Shown: in pieces, positions 1 to 5,879 of the stretch | Position numbering within the stretch: the first letter of the stretch is position 1 | Layout of the letters: each line of letters begins with the position of its first letter | Source of the DNA: an uncultured Phycisphaerales bacterium | Lineage (GTDB): Bacteria; Planctomycetota; Phycisphaerae; Phycisphaerales; UBA1924 | Length of the DNA stretch: 7,668 bases | Direction: 5' to 3' | NCBI GenBank assembly: GCA_937891445.1 | Contig: CALAFV010000386.1 | Coordinates: 1-7,668, forward strand | Notes under the pieces: generated by a model | Database searches by the model: none | Seen by the model: the letters and a program-made list of their open reading frames with translations, nothing else | Told to the model about the DNA's origin: nothing | Translations under genes and position numbers: made by a program

Positions 1-1
1 C

Positions 2-319
2 CTGGCGAGCGAGATGCGGTCGGTGATCTCCGGACGCGGGAACATCGACGAGTTCGCGCGGCTGCTGCACTGCGGGTGGGAACTGAAGCGGTCGCTGGGC
101 TTCGGCATCAGCGACGAGCGGGTGGACCAGTGGTACGAGGCGGCCCGCAAGGCGGGGGCCCAGGGCGGGAAACTGCTCGGGGCCGGCGGGGGCGGGTTCG
201 TCTTCCTGCTGGCGCCGCCGGAGCGGCACGAGGCCATCCGCGAGGCGCTCGGGCGGCCGCGGGAGATCGACTTCAAGATCGACCGGCTGGGGAGCCGGAT
301 CATCTTCATCAGCGGGTGA
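2..319 (+). CDS. hddA: HddA-type D-glycero-D-manno-heptose-7-phosphate 1-kinase, C-terminal part (GHMP kinase)
   Basis: This is the last 105 codons of a gene that begins upstream of the window. The C-terminal GHMP-kinase glycine-rich motif GKLLGAGGGGF is at 167-199. The preceding segment (NIDEFARLLHCGWELKRSL, then GISDERVDQWYEAARKAGA) matches what I know of HddA kinases rather than galactokinase or mevalonate kinase. HddA phosphorylates D-glycero-D-manno-heptose 7-phosphate at C1 with ATP, in the cytoplasm, giving the 1,7-bisphosphate of the GDP-heptose branch. The full protein is probably about 320-350 residues, so the N-terminal substrate and ATP motifs are unseen. Only 22 bp separate it from the isomerase gene, and a phosphatase for its product lies downstream, which supports the assignment. 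Another sugar-1-kinase of the same family cannot be excluded from the C-terminus alone. Confidence 0.85.
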   Translation: MASEMRSVISGRGNIDEFARLLHCGWELKRSLGFGISDERVDQWYEAARKAGAQGGKLLGAGGGGFVFLLAPPERHEAIREALGRPREIDFKIDRLGSRIIFISG

Positions 320-328
320 TGGGCGATC

Positions 329-334
329 AGGAGG
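329..334 (+). promoter_or_regulatory. Strong Shine-Dalgarno of the isomerase gene
   Basis: AGGAGG lies 7 nt before the ATG at 342. It sits in the 22-bp gap after the kinase stop and fixes the isomerase start. It is the best match to the canonical site in the window. Confidence 0.75.
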
Positions 335-341
335 CGCGGCC

Positions 342-962
342 ATGGCCGGGAGCACGGTGCGGACGGCGTCGGAGTATCTGAACGGGCTGGCGGACGTGCT
401 GCGCCGGATGGACGCGGCGGCAATCGACGCGTACGCGGACCTGCTGTACCGCGCCTGGGCGGGGAAGAAGCGGGTGTTCGTTTTCGGCAATGGCGGGAGC
501 GCGTACAACGCGAGCCACCACGTGACGGACTACGTGAAGACGGCGGCGGTGGACGGCCAGCCGCGGCTGTGCGCGTTCAGCATGACCGACAACGTCGGCA
601 TGACGACGGCGGTGGGGAACGACCTGGCGTACGACCAGACGTTCAGTTACCCGCTGGAGTGCTTCGCGGGCGAGGGGGACGTCGCTGTGGGGATCAGTTG
701 CTCGGGGAACTCGCCGAACCTGCTGCGGGCGTGCCAGTGGGCGAGGGACCACGGGCTGACGGTGGTGGCGCTGACGGGGTTCGCGGGGGGGAAGGTGAAG
801 GACCTGGCGCACCTGCACATCAACGTCCCGAGCGACAACTATGGGATCATCGAGGACGTTCACATGTCGATCGGTCACATCGCGGCGCAGATGCTGCACA
901 ACCGCGTGAAAGACGGAGCGGCGGCGGGGAACGGGGTGAAGCAGGAGGCGGCGGCGCGATGA
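342..962 (+). CDS. gmhA: GmhA-like phosphoheptose isomerase (SIS domain)
   Basis: A 206-residue single SIS-domain protein, near the usual 190-200 of GmhA. It should convert sedoheptulose 7-phosphate to D-glycero-D-manno-heptose 7-phosphate in the cytosol, the first committed heptose step. Visible motifs are the phosphosugar loop GNGGSA (49-54), GNDLAYDQTFS (92-102), the second phosphate-binding segment GISCSGNSPN (117-126), and IIEDVHMSIGH (169-179). Aligned by eye on GmhA, the four metal positions are H59, D63, E171 and H179, where classical GmhA has His, Glu, Gln and His. The start at 342 has AGGAGG 7 nt upstream. The stop overlaps the next ATG by 4 bp. The C-terminal 20 residues are Ala/Gly-rich and probably disordered. 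A DiaA-like or other SIS isomerase is less likely given the kinase and phosphatase neighbours. Confidence 0.87.
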   Translation: MAGSTVRTASEYLNGLADVLRRMDAAAIDAYADLLYRAWAGKKRVFVFGNGGSAYNASHHVTDYVKTAAVDGQPRLCAFSMTDNVGMTTAVGNDLAYDQTFSYPLECFAGEGDVAVGISCSGNSPNLLRACQWARDHGLTVVALTGFAGGKVKDLAHLHINVPSDNYGIIEDVHMSIGHIAAQMLHNRVKDGAAAGNGVKQEAAAR

Positions 963-2080
963 GGGCTCTGATCACCGGCGGGGCGGGGTTCATCGGATCG
1001 CACACGGCCGATGCGCTGCTGCGCGAGGGGTACCAGGTCCGCGTGCTCGACAGCCTCGAGCCGCCGGTGCATCCTAAGCGGGAGTGGCCGAAGTACCTCG
1101 ACCCGCGGATCGAGCGCGTGCAGGGGGACGTGCGGAACGAGGCCGTGCTGCTGGAGGCGATGCGCGGCTGCGACGTCGTCTATCACCTCGCGGCGTTCCA
1201 GGACTACCTGCCGGTCTTCAGCCGCTACTTCGATGTGAACGTCACCTCGACGGCGCTGATCTACGAACTGATCGTGCGCGAAAAGTTGCCGGTGAAGAAG
1301 GTGATCGTCGCCAGCAGCCAGGCGACGCTGGGGGAGGGGCTGTACCTCGACGCGGACGGAAAGAAGGTGCTGCCGGACATCCGTCCCGACGAGCAACTCG
1401 CGGCGGGGGAGTGGGAGTGCCGGGCGCCCGCGGGGTTCCGCGGGCCGCTGACGTGGCAGCGCACGGACGAGACGGTCGCCAACCCGCAGAACCAGTACGG
1501 CATCTCCAAGATCGCCGAGGAGAAGGTGGCGCTGCACCTGGGCAAGCGCTACGGGATTCCGTCGGTGGCGATGCGGTACTCGATCGTGCAGGGCCCGCGC
1601 CAGAGTTTCTACAACGCGTACAGCGGCGCCTGCCGCGTCTTCTGCCTGGCGATGCACCAGGGGCAGGACCCGGTCATCTACGAGGACGGGAAGCAGGTGC
1701 GCGACTTCGTGAACATCCACGACGTGGTCGATGCGAACCTGCTGGTGCTGAAGGACCCGCGGGCCGACTACGAGATGTTCCACGTCGGCGGCGACGAGCC
1801 GATGACGGTGATGGAGTTCGCGAAGGTCGTGGCCGAGGTCTTCGGGCGCAAGGACTACGAGCCGCGGCCCAGCGGCAAGTACCGTTTCGGCGACACGCGG
1901 CACATCTGCTCGGACGTGAGCAAACTCAAGGCACTGGGGTGGAAGCCGCGGCGGACGGTCTTCGACAGCGTCGAGGCGTACAAGGCGTGGCTGGGCGAGG
2001 CGGACTCGATCGCGGACATCCTCGACTACTGCCAGAAGCAGATGGCGAAGATGAACGTGGTGCGCGAGGTCAAGCGTTGA
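959..2080 (+). CDS. NAD-dependent epimerase/dehydratase (extended SDR), substrate unknown
   Basis: A 373-residue extended short-chain dehydrogenase. The Rossmann motif GGAGFIG is at 7-13, with acidic D31 ending strand 2, as for NAD rather than NADP. The catalytic Ser is S120 in ASSQATLGEG, and the Tyr/Lys pair is Y180/K184 in YGISK. RDFVNIHDVV (248-257) and VGGDE (276-280) are typical of the sugar-nucleotide half. The sequence resembles the dTDP-L-rhamnose 4-epimerase/GalE-like group, notably VLDSLEPPVH (29-38) and SIVQGPRQSF (208-217). About 55 residues between S120 and Y180 form an insertion that in relatives often carries Cys/His zinc-knuckle motifs; here only C154 remains. The start at 959 overlaps the isomerase stop as ATGA, with AGGAGG at 943-948. 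Lying between heptose genes, it may act on GDP-heptose, but this is inference; a 4-epimerase of a dTDP- or UDP-sugar is equally possible. Confidence 0.85.
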   Translation: MRALITGGAGFIGSHTADALLREGYQVRVLDSLEPPVHPKREWPKYLDPRIERVQGDVRNEAVLLEAMRGCDVVYHLAAFQDYLPVFSRYFDVNVTSTALIYELIVREKLPVKKVIVASSQATLGEGLYLDADGKKVLPDIRPDEQLAAGEWECRAPAGFRGPLTWQRTDETVANPQNQYGISKIAEEKVALHLGKRYGIPSVAMRYSIVQGPRQSFYNAYSGACRVFCLAMHQGQDPVIYEDGKQVRDFVNIHDVVDANLLVLKDPRADYEMFHVGGDEPMTVMEFAKVVAEVFGRKDYEPRPSGKYRFGDTRHICSDVSKLKALGWKPRRTVFDSVEAYKAWLGEADSIADILDYCQKQMAKMNVVREVKR

Positions 2081-2083
2081 GTT

Positions 2084-2092
2084 CCCCCCCCC
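2084..2092 (+). repeat. C9 homopolymer tract at the nucleotidyltransferase 5' end
   Basis: Nine consecutive C lie just after the epimerase stop, the only long C run on this otherwise G-rich coding strand. The tract is 36 nt upstream of the GTG start at 2128. If translation instead begins at TTG 2077, it falls inside the first codons. UCCCCC (2083-2088) can pair with GGGGGA (2112-2117), next to the putative ribosome binding site. Confidence 0.6.
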
Positions 2093-2127
2093 AACGGGCA
2101 AACGGCAAAGCGGGGGATGGAGTCCGG

Positions 2128-2862
2128 GTGCTGCTGATGGCCGCCGGCCTTGGCACGCGCCTGCGGCCAATCACGGACACGATTCCCAAGTGCCTCGTGC
2201 CGATCGCCGGCCGGCCCCTGCTCGACTACTGGTTCGACCGTTTCGAGGAAGCGGGCCTGCGCGAGGTGCTGATCAACACGCACCACCTCCCCGAGCAGGT
2301 GCGGGCGTACATCGCGCAGGTCAACGCACGCGGGCCGTTCCGCGTGCGCGAGGCGCACGAGCCGACGCTGCTGGGGTCCGCGGGCACCGTCGCCGCGAAT
2401 CCGGACCTGGCCGAGGGGGCGGAGGCGGTGCTGATCGTGTACGGGGACAACCTCAGCGGCGTGGACCTGGGGGCGTTGCTCCGGTTCCACCGGGCCCACG
2501 GCGATCCGTTCACGATGATGCTCTTCCGGACGCAGTACCCGGAGAAGTGCGGCATCGCCGAACTCGACGAGGGCGGACGGATCGTCAGTTTCGTCGAGAA
2601 GCCGAAGCAGCCGCGGAGCAACCTCGCCAACGCCGGGATCTACGCGCTGACGCCGGAGGCGTACCGGGAGATCGCCGCGATGCGGGCGTTCGATCTCGGG
2701 TTCGACGTGCTGCCGAAGTTCGTCGGCAGGATGCGCGGGTGGGAGTGGGGGGGGTACCACCGCGACATCGGCACGCCCGAGTCCCTGCGGCAGGCCGAGG
2801 AGGATGTCCGTGCCGGCAGGGTGCTCGCGGGCCGGCCAGCGCAGGCGGGGGCGTCCGGATGA
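2128..2862 (+). CDS. hddC: Sugar-1-phosphate nucleotidyltransferase, probable HddC-type heptose-1-phosphate guanylyltransferase
   Basis: A GT-A-fold nucleotidyltransferase of 244 residues. The nucleotide-binding signature AAGLGTRLRP (5-14) is followed by IPK (19-21). Also visible are GSAGT (83-87), the metal-binding D107 in VYGDN, FVEKP (155-159), NAGIY (168-172) and a second acidic site RDIGTP (212-217). The family joins a sugar 1-phosphate to an NTP and releases pyrophosphate. Sitting between the isomerase and the phosphatase that makes heptose 1-phosphate, it most likely forms GDP-D-glycero-alpha-D-manno-heptose; base specificity cannot be read from sequence. The start is uncertain. GTG 2128 has GGAG at 2119-2122, but it trims the first beta strand by about two residues. 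TTG 2077 overlaps the epimerase stop by 4 bp, has GAGG at 2066-2069, and gives 261 residues. Codons 2080-2127 lack the GC3 bias, which favours 2128. The gene ends in an ATGA overlap. Confidence 0.85.
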   Translation: MLLMAAGLGTRLRPITDTIPKCLVPIAGRPLLDYWFDRFEEAGLREVLINTHHLPEQVRAYIAQVNARGPFRVREAHEPTLLGSAGTVAANPDLAEGAEAVLIVYGDNLSGVDLGALLRFHRAHGDPFTMMLFRTQYPEKCGIAELDEGGRIVSFVEKPKQPRSNLANAGIYALTPEAYREIAAMRAFDLGFDVLPKFVGRMRGWEWGGYHRDIGTPESLRQAEEDVRAGRVLAGRPAQAGASG

Positions 2863-3440
2863 GGCCGGCCGTTTTCCTGGACCGCGACGGCACGCTCATC
2901 GAGGAGCGGCATTACCTGTGCGACCCGGCCGGGGTCTGCCTGTTTCCGGGGGCGGCCGAGGCGGTGAGGGAACTGCGGGCGGCGGGGTTCGCCTGCATCA
3001 TGGTCAGCAACCAGTCGGGGATCGGGCGCGGGTTGTTCACGGTGGAGGATCTGCACCGGGTGCAGGAGGAACTGGCGCGGCAACTGCTGGCGGCGGGAGG
3101 GCCGGAGGCAGCCCTCGATGCCTGGTACTTTTGCCCGGAAGCCCCGCGGGCCGATGGGGACCGCTGCGTCGTCGAGCACCCTGACCGCAAGCCCGGCCCC
3201 GGGATGCTGCTGCGGGCGGCGCGGGAGCACGGGCTCGACCTGTCGCGGTCGTGGATGGTGGGGGACATGATGAGCGACCTGCTGGCGGGGCGGAACGCCG
3301 GCTGCCGCGGGTCGATCCTGGTGCGAACGGGCTACGGTTCCGCCCTGTCGCCGCCGGTCGAGGCGGCGGCGCACATCGCGGCCGACCTGAGGGAAGCGGC
3401 CGACTGGATCCTCAGACACGGAAGGGACCCCGGGGCATGA
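2859..3440 (+). CDS. gmhB: GmhB-like D,D-heptose 1,7-bisphosphate phosphatase (HAD family)
   Basis: A 193-residue HAD phosphatase of the HisB-N/GmhB group, the usual length. It should remove the C7 phosphate of D-glycero-D-manno-heptose 1,7-bisphosphate to give heptose 1-phosphate in the cytoplasm. Motif I is FLDRDGT with nucleophile D8 and acid/base D10. Motif II is MVSNQSGIGRG (48-58). Motif III is RKPGPGM from 110, with K111. Motif IV is GDMMSD with D136 and D140. The zinc loop that follows YFCP is altered: C92, E94, H107 and D109 stand where E. coli GmhB, from memory, has C92, H94, C107 and C109. An extra C103 is present. Both ends are 4-bp overlaps (ATGA at 2859 and 3437), so translation is probably coupled to the neighbours. 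A HisB-type histidinol phosphatase is unlikely in this context. Confidence 0.88.
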   Translation: MRPAVFLDRDGTLIEERHYLCDPAGVCLFPGAAEAVRELRAAGFACIMVSNQSGIGRGLFTVEDLHRVQEELARQLLAAGGPEAALDAWYFCPEAPRADGDRCVVEHPDRKPGPGMLLRAAREHGLDLSRSWMVGDMMSDLLAGRNAGCRGSILVRTGYGSALSPPVEAAAHIAADLREAADWILRHGRDPGA

Positions 3441-4432
3441 ACATCCTGGTGACCGGAGGAGCGGGTTACGTCGGCAGCGCCTGCCTGCGCTACATGCTGG
3501 CGCGGGGGCACAACGCCGTTGCGTTCGACAACCTCGTTCAGGGGCACGCCGCGGCGGTGCCCGGGGGGAAGACCGGGGGGCGGCTGATTGTCGGCGACAT
3601 CGCGGACACCGAGGCGCTGGTCGCGGCGCTGCGGAAGGTGAACGCCGACGCGGTGATGCACTTCGCCGCGGCGACGTACGTCGGCGAATCCGTGGAGAAC
3701 CCGGAGTACCACTACCGGAACAACATCGGGGGCACGCTGTCGCTGCTGAACGCGATGCGGAAGGCGGGCGTGAAGCGGATGCTCTTCTCCAGCACGTGCG
3801 CGACCTACGGGATGACCCCGAAGGTGCCGATGAGCGAGGACTCGCCGCAGGAGCCCTTCAGCCCGTACGCACGGACGAAACTGGCGGTCGAGTGGATGAT
3901 CCGCGACTTCGCGCACGCCTACGGCCTGGGGTTCACCCTGCTTCGGTACTTCAACGCCGCGGGGGCGGACGCCGATGCGCAGCACGGCGAGGACCACCGC
4001 CCGGAGACGCACCTGATCCCGCTGGTCCTGGAGGTTCCCCTGGGCAAGCGCGACAAGATCAAGGTGCTGGGGGACGACTACCCGACGCCGGACGGCACGT
4101 GCATCCGCGACTACGTGCACACCGAGGACCTCGCCCAGGCGCACCTGCTGGCCATGGAGGCGACGACGCCGACGACGGCCGAGGTGTACAACATCGGGAC
4201 GGGGACGGGGAGTTCGGTGCTCGAGGTCATCCGGGCGTGCGAGGAGGTCACGGGGACGACGATCCCGAGGGAGGTGGTGGGCCGCCGCCCGGGCGATCCC
4301 CCGGCTCTGGTGGCGGATCCGACGAAACTGAAGACCCGGCTGGGGTGGAAGCCCCGGTACCCGGACATCCGCTCCGTGGTCGCCAGCGCGTGGGCGTGGC
4401 ACAAGTCGCATCCGAACGGCTACCCGGACTAA
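3437..4432 (+). CDS. galE: UDP-glucose/UDP-N-acetylglucosamine 4-epimerase (GalE family)
   Basis: A 331-residue extended SDR, full length for GalE. GGAGYVG (7-13) and D31 bind NAD. FSSTCATYG (117-125) gives catalytic T120, and Y144/K148 lie in YARTK. The stretch GDDYPTPDGTCIRDY (212-226) is a GalE signature. It should interconvert UDP-glucose and UDP-galactose, and possibly the N-acetyl forms. The residue aligned with the hexosamine gate Tyr299 of E. coli GalE is L291 (in PPALVAD), a smaller side chain compatible with UDP-GlcNAc/UDP-GalNAc. The start overlaps the phosphatase stop as ATGA, with a GGAAGGG purine stretch at 3420-3426. It is distinct from the SDR at 959-2080, which has a long insertion between Ser and Tyr. 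It is the last gene of the left block; a 106-bp gap follows. Confidence 0.9.
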   Translation: MNILVTGGAGYVGSACLRYMLARGHNAVAFDNLVQGHAAAVPGGKTGGRLIVGDIADTEALVAALRKVNADAVMHFAAATYVGESVENPEYHYRNNIGGTLSLLNAMRKAGVKRMLFSSTCATYGMTPKVPMSEDSPQEPFSPYARTKLAVEWMIRDFAHAYGLGFTLLRYFNAAGADADAQHGEDHRPETHLIPLVLEVPLGKRDKIKVLGDDYPTPDGTCIRDYVHTEDLAQAHLLAMEATTPTTAEVYNIGTGTGSSVLEVIRACEEVTGTTIPREVVGRRPGDPPALVADPTKLKTRLGWKPRYPDIRSVVASAWAWHKSHPNGYPD

Positions 4433-4538
4433 GGGGGCCACGGATTTTCACGGCGGCGGTGTAACTTCAACGGGACGCACGCCTCTGTTCCGCGGCCGCG
4501 TGCAAGGAGCACCTCGCTTCCGCCGATCGGAGTGAAGC
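4433..4538. other. Intergenic gap between the heptose block and the glycosyltransferase block
   Basis: The largest spacer in the window, 106 bp. It is slightly more AT-rich at its left end (TTTT at 4445-4448, TAACTT at 4462-4467), but no well-spaced -35/-10 pair is visible. A weak inverted repeat GCACGC/GCGTGC (4477-4482, 4498-4503) has no T-run after it, so I do not call a terminator. A promoter for the downstream genes could sit here but cannot be shown. Confidence 0.5.
4516..4538 (+). promoter_or_regulatory. Hairpin covering the GT39 ribosome binding site
   Basis: GCTTC (4516-4520) pairs with GAAGC (4534-4538), with further pairing C4521-G4532, C4523-G4530 and C4524-G4529 around a GATC loop, one bulged T and one G-A mismatch. 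The helix includes the Shine-Dalgarno GGAG (4529-4532), which is 6 nt before the ATG at 4539, and ends one base before that ATG. It could lower initiation until opened. Folding strength was not computed. Confidence 0.4.
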
Positions 4539-5849
4539 ATGGATGCCCAGACGGCCGGCGCTGGCACGCCGCGGCCGGACACGACGCCCGACACAACCCC
4601 TGCGCCGGCCGCCGATCATGGCGGCTGCGTGTCGCGCTGCGCGGTGATCCGGATCTGCCTGCTGGCGCTGGTGGTGCGGGTCGCCTGGGGCGTGCTGGTG
4701 CCGGTCGGGCCGGTGTCGGACAGCCAGGCATACCTGACCTTTGCGCAGAATGTCGCATCCGGGGGGGGCTACGGGTGGCGCCCCGGGGAGCCCTCGGCCT
4801 TCTGGGCGCCCGGCACGAGCCTGTTGTACGCGGCGCTGTTCCGCGTCTTCGGCGAGGGGTTCGCCCCGATCGTCGCGGTCAACGTCGTGCTCGGCGTTGT
4901 GGGGGTGTGGCTGACGCTCATCATCGCGGCCCGGCTGCTGGGGCCGAGGGCGGGGATCATCGCGGGCGTCATCGCGGCGCTGTGGCCGTTCCACATCGAG
5001 TTCACCACGATCCTGGCCAGCGAACTCCCGTGCACGACGCTGTCGCTGGCGGGGATGGCGGCGTGGATCTTCTGGAGGGACAGGCCGGCGGCGCGGATCA
5101 TCGTCGGCGGCGTGCTCTTCGCCCTCGCGGCGTACACGCGGCCGACGGCGCTGCTGGTGCCCGTCATCATCAGCGGCCTGGATTTCCTGCGCGGGCCTGA
5201 CCGGGGGCGGACGTTTGTTCACGCCGCGCTGCTGGGCCTGGTGATGGCGGCGACGATCGCGCCCTGGACCATCCGCAACGCCCGGGTGTTCGACGGCGCA
5301 TTCGTCCCGATCTCGACCAATGACGGCGCCAACTTCTGGATGGGGAACAACCCCGAGACCACCGGCCATTACCAGCCGCTGCCGGACTGGGTGGACGGCA
5401 TGGGGGAGGTGGAGCGCAACCGGGCGCTCAAGCGGGCCGCGATGCAGTACATCGCCGAGGAGCCCGTGGCGTTCCTCAAGCGCACGGGGATCAAACTGGT
5501 GCTGCTGCACGACCGCCAGACCATGGGGATCACCTGGAACAAGGGGCTGGAGCGCGTCTTCCCCGAGCCGGCGATCAAGGCATTGAAACTCGCCGGGCAG
5601 GCGTACTGGCTCGGAGTGCTGGCGCTTGGCGTGGCGGGGGTGTGGCTGCTGCTGGTGCGGCGGGGGGTGTGGGCGGTCTTGCTGAGCCCGATCGTGGCGA
5701 TCTGGGCGTACTACGCGCTTTCGCACGCGATCATCGTCGTGCAGGACCGGTACCTGTATCCCGCCACCCCGATGATCGCCATGCTGGCCGGCTTCGCCCT
5801 GGCCGCGGCGTGGCAGGCGAGGGAACGGCGACGCCAGCCGGCTGCGTAA
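4539..5849 (+). CDS. Multi-pass membrane glycosyltransferase, GT39/ArnT-like (GT-C fold)
   Basis: A 436-residue polytopic membrane protein. After a 30-residue Pro/Thr/Ala-rich N-terminus containing a DTTP repeat (14-21), hydrophobic helices start around 34-55. They recur near 93-132, 138-150, 165-178, 186-210, 228-242, 355-373 and 377-420. The first loop carries D61 in SDSQAY, the place of the catalytic Asp in GT39 enzymes. SE (161-162), PWTIRN (242-247), the NFWMGNNP segment (265-272) and RYLYP (404-408) are typical of the dolichyl-phosphate-mannosyltransferase/ArnT group. Such enzymes move a sugar from a polyprenyl-phosphate donor to a lipid or protein on the outer face of the inner membrane. 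The acceptor and sugar are unknown. The ATG at 4539 has GGAG 6 nt upstream. A GTG at 4629 (codon 31) is an alternative that would drop the low-complexity tail. The gene is likely co-transcribed with the GT2 gene 30 bp downstream. Confidence 0.85.
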   Translation: MDAQTAGAGTPRPDTTPDTTPAPAADHGGCVSRCAVIRICLLALVVRVAWGVLVPVGPVSDSQAYLTFAQNVASGGGYGWRPGEPSAFWAPGTSLLYAALFRVFGEGFAPIVAVNVVLGVVGVWLTLIIAARLLGPRAGIIAGVIAALWPFHIEFTTILASELPCTTLSLAGMAAWIFWRDRPAARIIVGGVLFALAAYTRPTALLVPVIISGLDFLRGPDRGRTFVHAALLGLVMAATIAPWTIRNARVFDGAFVPISTNDGANFWMGNNPETTGHYQPLPDWVDGMGEVERNRALKRAAMQYIAEEPVAFLKRTGIKLVLLHDRQTMGITWNKGLERVFPEPAIKALKLAGQAYWLGVLALGVAGVWLLLVRRGVWAVLLSPIVAIWAYYALSHAIIVVQDRYLYPATPMIAMLAGFALAAAWQARERRRQPAA

Positions 5850-5860
5850 AGTCCAGCCGG
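5838..5860 (+). promoter_or_regulatory. GC-rich hairpin over the GT39 stop codon
   Basis: CCGGCTG (5838-5844) is complementary to CAGCCGG (5854-5860), a perfect 7-bp stem. The 9-nt loop holds the TAA stop. A 16-nt pyrimidine run (5861-5876) follows, rich in C and not T, so it is not a normal Rho-independent terminator. It lies immediately before a gene with no visible Shine-Dalgarno and may affect coupling or transcript level. Confidence 0.4.
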
Positions 5861-5879
5861 TCCCCTTCCCCCTCCCGCC

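Noticed and set aside
569..958. N-terminal extension of the epimerase reading frame into the isomerase gene
   Set aside because: The extra 130 residues are Gly/Arg-rich out-of-frame isomerase sequence; the Rossmann motif begins right after the ATG at 959, which also has AGGAGG upstream.
1084..2127. Extension of the nucleotidyltransferase frame far upstream, suggesting a 592-residue fusion
   Set aside because: The upstream part is a shadow of the epimerase gene in another frame and has no domain signal.
875..2170. A 431-residue minus-strand open frame opposite the epimerase; similar long ones at 3332-4441 and 4467-5726
   Set aside because: They mirror high-GC3 coding genes on the + strand, are rich in Arg/Pro/His, show no family motif, and have no start or ribosome-site support.
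2747..2754. G8 tract in the nucleotidyltransferase as a phase-variation site
   Set aside because: It encodes part of a conserved Trp-Gly-Gly-Tyr stretch, and runs of this length are expected by chance in sequence with this much G.
4491..4500. Perfect 10-bp palindrome CGCGGCCGCG in the intergenic gap, and the GCACGC/GCGTGC repeat around it
   Set aside because: Short GC palindromes are common at this base composition, there is no T-run for a terminator, and there is no second copy to suggest an operator.
4552..4628. DTTP-repeat N-terminus of the GT39 protein as a signal or sorting element
   Set aside because: It is simple Pro/Thr/Ala low-complexity sequence before the first helix, with no recognisable signal; it could be partly untranslated if GTG 4629 is used.
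4761..4768. G8 tract in the early part of the GT39 gene as a phase-variation site
   Set aside because: It encodes the Gly-rich SGGGYG segment common in this family; length and frequency fit base composition.
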